From contig OX387607.1 in the NCBI GenBank assembly GCA_947568835.1, positions 15,799,701-15,863,700 on the forward strand: a DNA stretch of 64,000 bases, written 5' to 3'. The stretch comes from Protonemura montana. Lineage: Eukaryota; Arthropoda; Insecta; Plecoptera; Nemouridae. The position numbers and the translations under genes were made by a program. The notes beneath the pieces were generated by a model. It made no database searches. It saw only the letters and a list, made by a program, of their open reading frames with translations, and was not told where the DNA came from. Positions within the stretch are counted from its first letter, which is position 1, and every line of letters starts with the position of its first letter. Below are positions 61,340-64,000 of the stretch, in pieces.

Positions 61340-61790
61340 TTTAGGTTAAAGCAGTCCAAGCTCTAAATAAACGAACTGTAAATCGAGAGAAGTGCTCGCT
61401 GATTGTAGCTAGTGACACCGTCGTGTTGAAAAGTAGAAGCTAATTGTCTTATATTTCTCATAGATTACTCGCATTTGCAACTGGGTCACACTCAAATAAT
61501 CTCCATACTCCAGAGATTGATACACATTTAAAGATATTTCGAGTCGTTGTTAGTAACTGTTATTAGTTATTAGTTATTAGTTATTAGTTATTATTATCTG
61601 TACAGTAACCACCGGACAGTGCAATTCACTTATTATGTATAATCCTAAGTTGCTAATAAAAAGTATTATTATTATTTAAATGTAGAGGTTTTTTAAAAAG
61701 GACGGCAGCAAGCGCCATCGGGTGGTAGCTTCCACTACCACGTGTTGCCGGCCTCGTTTGCTTAGCAGAACGTTTAACATTAGCACCATA
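61340..61790 (+). repeat. Interspersed repeat family B, copy 4 (longest)
   Basis: Contains ACTCGCATTTGCAACTGG, CTCAAATAATCTCCATAC, GATTGATACACATTTAAAG, then ACGGCAGCAAGCGCCATCGG, a hairpin GTGGTAGCTTCCACTACCAC and CTCGTTTGCTTAGCAGAACG. A (TTATTAG)n repeat at 61561-61595 is embedded. Confidence 0.65.
61561..61595. repeat. 7-bp tandem repeat (TTATTAG)n
   Basis: About five copies, within family B copy 4. Confidence 0.85.
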
Positions 61791-63555
61791 TGACTGAATA
61801 AAATCTCATCTCAAACATTTTTCAACTTGAAAAGTGAATGCGAATTATCGTCACAGTCAAAGAACTGAACTTTAGAAAATGTTATGAAATCAGATGAGCC
61901 AAACATGAGCCAGGTCTTGCCAGACCTGAAGCTGGTAACGTCTAGCGCATGCCAATGATAATACCATTAAACAAGAGTATTGCTATCACTCCCCGATCAA
62001 GTTATCAAACGAGCTATTGTATGATAATTGAATTCGTCGGGGTGGGCAGGTCCCTTGACACCCCCCACCCCAGTCCCACCCCAACCCTGACGAAAAACAA
62101 CCCCTCGCATCATAAATCCCCATAGAAAATTAACTACATGCGCTTCATGGCCAGCAAATCAATCGGCAGAAATTCTAGACCTCAACTTATATTTGCTTGC
62201 GTTTAGGAAACGTTTCGTTTTCACAGAAGATATTTTGAATTCTCTTGTGACCTACCTTCACCCGCGTCCATGTACGATATGGGGCAAATAATTCTGAGGC
62301 GTTGAGCGTCAGGTACTCTGCGATTTCAACATCAACTGTACATCAAAAATAATAACAAAATCAATCAAGAAACTAAAATGAAAAGCAGTAAATTTGTCAA
62401 ATGAACGCATGCATACAAATTCTTCAATTCATAAACTTGGCTTAAACTGGAGCCGTACAACATAAGCAAAACATTGATAATCAAAGGTCTATAGTAACAA
62501 ATGCATTCCATACAAACCCCTCCCCCTCCCCAATCGCCTAGGCTTCATTATATCTCAATCAGTCCATGGGTCACGTGATCGGGTTGATGCGCCCACAGGG
62601 AATCGAACCCCCCTCCCCCGTGCGAAAGCACATTGACAAGTGCTTTTCAAATGATTTGATTCCCTCTGGATAACACCATTTATATCCAATATGTTTAACT
62701 AGAACCGGGACCGGGACCGGGTGTTGGATGGGAGACAGTCAATCTAAACAACACCACGGGTATTATGTGTCAAGCCAGTCAAACGGTTCGCAACTTGAAA
62801 GAGATTTTCACCAGCTTTTTATTGTCTCTTGATGTAAGTGCATTATGAAAAGCTAATTTTTGTTTCTAGCACTGGTACTGTTAGGTTTCAATGGTATAGG
62901 GCGAGACGTGCACGTGGATACAAAGGTTTGATAAAAGTTTGTTGATTTAATGAAGGTGTTTGCTTTGATTTGTGATCGACGGCCAAGCTTTCGGGCTGAA
63001 AATAAGTTAGTAATAAGAGATCAGCAATGGGAAATATTTTAAACAAGTCTTCGATTTAAAGCTCTGTAACTATTCGTTACCAGCGCTTGAAAAACGATCG
63101 ATTTTCACCTGAAATGTGCATTTTTAGTTTAGAATATTTGATTCTGATTACTGAATTCTTGCCGGTGTAGGATCTCTGTGAGGATATCGTTTAGATTGAC
63201 TAGCACAGAGATAAACAATTAAACATAAACTAACCTTGCACCGTGTTTTATTATTAACATTTTGAATGATATTGCAGGTCTGAATTGTCTCTTTAGTTCT
63301 CGAACTTTACTTTGTTGACCACTTCCACGCTAGTGCACCATGCATGTGCATAGACAAATCGAAGCTCTGAAACAAATCCACATTAACAAATTTTAAAATA
63401 TACATCGAGTCATAATTTAACGGCATTTTAGTAAAATAATAAAGATGTTCCCGTGGTAACGGTTACAATTTGAATTTAAAAGATCAGTAGCGACTAACAG
63501 AAATAAAACATTATTGCTATCAAAAATTGTATTTACTAGCGAGCAGAGTTTTAGA
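61791..63555. other. Intergenic with 5S-like and B-box-like scraps
   Basis: At 62590-62625 a minus-strand B-box-like GGGTTCGATTCCC occurs without an A-box. At 62715-62790 GTTGGATGGGAGAC and ACGGGTATTATGTGTCAAGC loosely resemble the 3' half of a 5S gene of another subtype. Neither is a functional RNA gene on what I can see. Confidence 0.35.
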
Positions 63556-63558
63556 CTC

Positions 63559-63650
63559 ATTGGATTCGTTGCTGTATTAGGATGAAATCTTATTTAAATT
63601 GCAAACGCTTTCATCCTAATTTCATCCTAATACAGCAACAAATCCAACGT
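63559..63650. repeat. Inverted repeat, 25-30 bp arms
   Basis: GATTCGTTGCTGTATTAGGA and TCCTAATACAGCAACAAATC form the arms; the loop contains the head of the family A SINE (ATTTAAATTGCAAACGC). Confidence 0.8.
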
Positions 63651-63915
63651 CAAATTGGAGTTATTCGAGTTTGACAGGTTGTGACGTGATATAGCGTCAC
63701 TAGAATCAGAGTGACTGTGAGTATTCACAGCCTCTTGGTTCTACTCCTTGGAGAACTGTCATTCTCATCAAATACACTAAAAATCGTCTCAAAAAGCCAG
63801 TGTCCAAATAGCTCAATGGTTCAGAGCAACATCCGCGATAGGTGGAGATCGGGGTTCGAGGTCCCGTTTGGGCATCAATTTTTGAGACGGTTATAGTGTT
63901 GATAATAATAAAAAA
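63580..63915 (+). mobile_element. tRNA-related SINE (family A), plus-strand copy
   Basis: Contains A-box TAGCTCAATGG (63809-63819) and B-box GGTTCGA (63853-63859) in a tRNA-like segment, between GTCTCAAAAAGCCAGTG and CCGTTTGGGCATCAATTTTT, and ends GATAATAATAAAAAA. The 5' head is rearranged by the adjoining inverted repeat. Confidence 0.85.
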
Positions 63916-64000
63916 GATTTGCTCTAATCTAGATTTTCAAGGTCTGTATGAAGCCCGTTAAACAATGAATTGAATTTCTTACCCGCTGATTCTTGAAGGT

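Noticed and set aside
63801-63866. Functional tRNA gene
   Set aside because: A and B boxes are good but the anticodon arm and acceptor stem do not pair properly, and the segment is part of a dispersed repeat.

Overview
This is eukaryotic (animal) nuclear DNA, AT-rich, with split genes, long introns and many interspersed and tandem repeats. I find two genes I can name. An arthropod is the likeliest source (inference, moderate confidence): the 5S-rRNA-derived SINE heads carry the insect-type 5S stretch (GATCACCGAAGTTAAGC), and the tail behind the Tlx homeodomain (ERQAANRLM) resembles Drosophila C15 more than vertebrate TLX. I cannot fix the taxon.

Layout. (1) Positions 1-1731, minus strand: the first five coding exons of a Lifeguard-4/TMBIM4-like Bax-inhibitor family membrane protein, reconstructed from splice sites with all phases agreeing; the 3' end runs off the window. 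(2) 1732-26290: about 24 kb with no confident gene. It holds a 1.5 kb 16-bp minisatellite (6240-7782), 5S-derived SINEs, foldback elements and a few weak exon-like pieces. (3) 26290-58930, plus strand: a complete three-exon Tlx (T-cell-leukaemia homeobox; Drosophila C15/clawless) gene coding for 430 aa, with introns of 20.2 kb and 10.3 kb. Intron 1 contains a pentanucleotide array (28655-29204), a 46-bp satellite (35737-36429) and several retroposons. Intron 2 contains a full 5S SINE, two foldbacks and a 10-bp satellite. (4) 58930-64000: 3' flank with another 5S SINE, a copy of an unnamed repeat family and a tRNA-related SINE at the edge.

Repeat biology is the most unusual part. Four dispersed families can be defined by comparing copies within the window. 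The first is a 5S-rRNA-derived SINE in which the promoter-bearing segment occurs 1, 2 or 3 times. The second is a SINE with a tRNA-like internal promoter, a (TAA)n/A tail and 10-13 bp target-site duplications. The third is a foldback element of about 180-260 bp with 9-15 bp duplications, carrying a CTGAAGA...GAAAC core like a degenerate hammerhead ribozyme. The fourth is a short family with a hairpin whose arms differ in a compensatory way between copies. The Tlx gene itself has a tandem NAGNAG acceptor inside the homeodomain and a possible internal start. I see no operon, CRISPR array, rRNA gene or intact transposase or reverse transcriptase.
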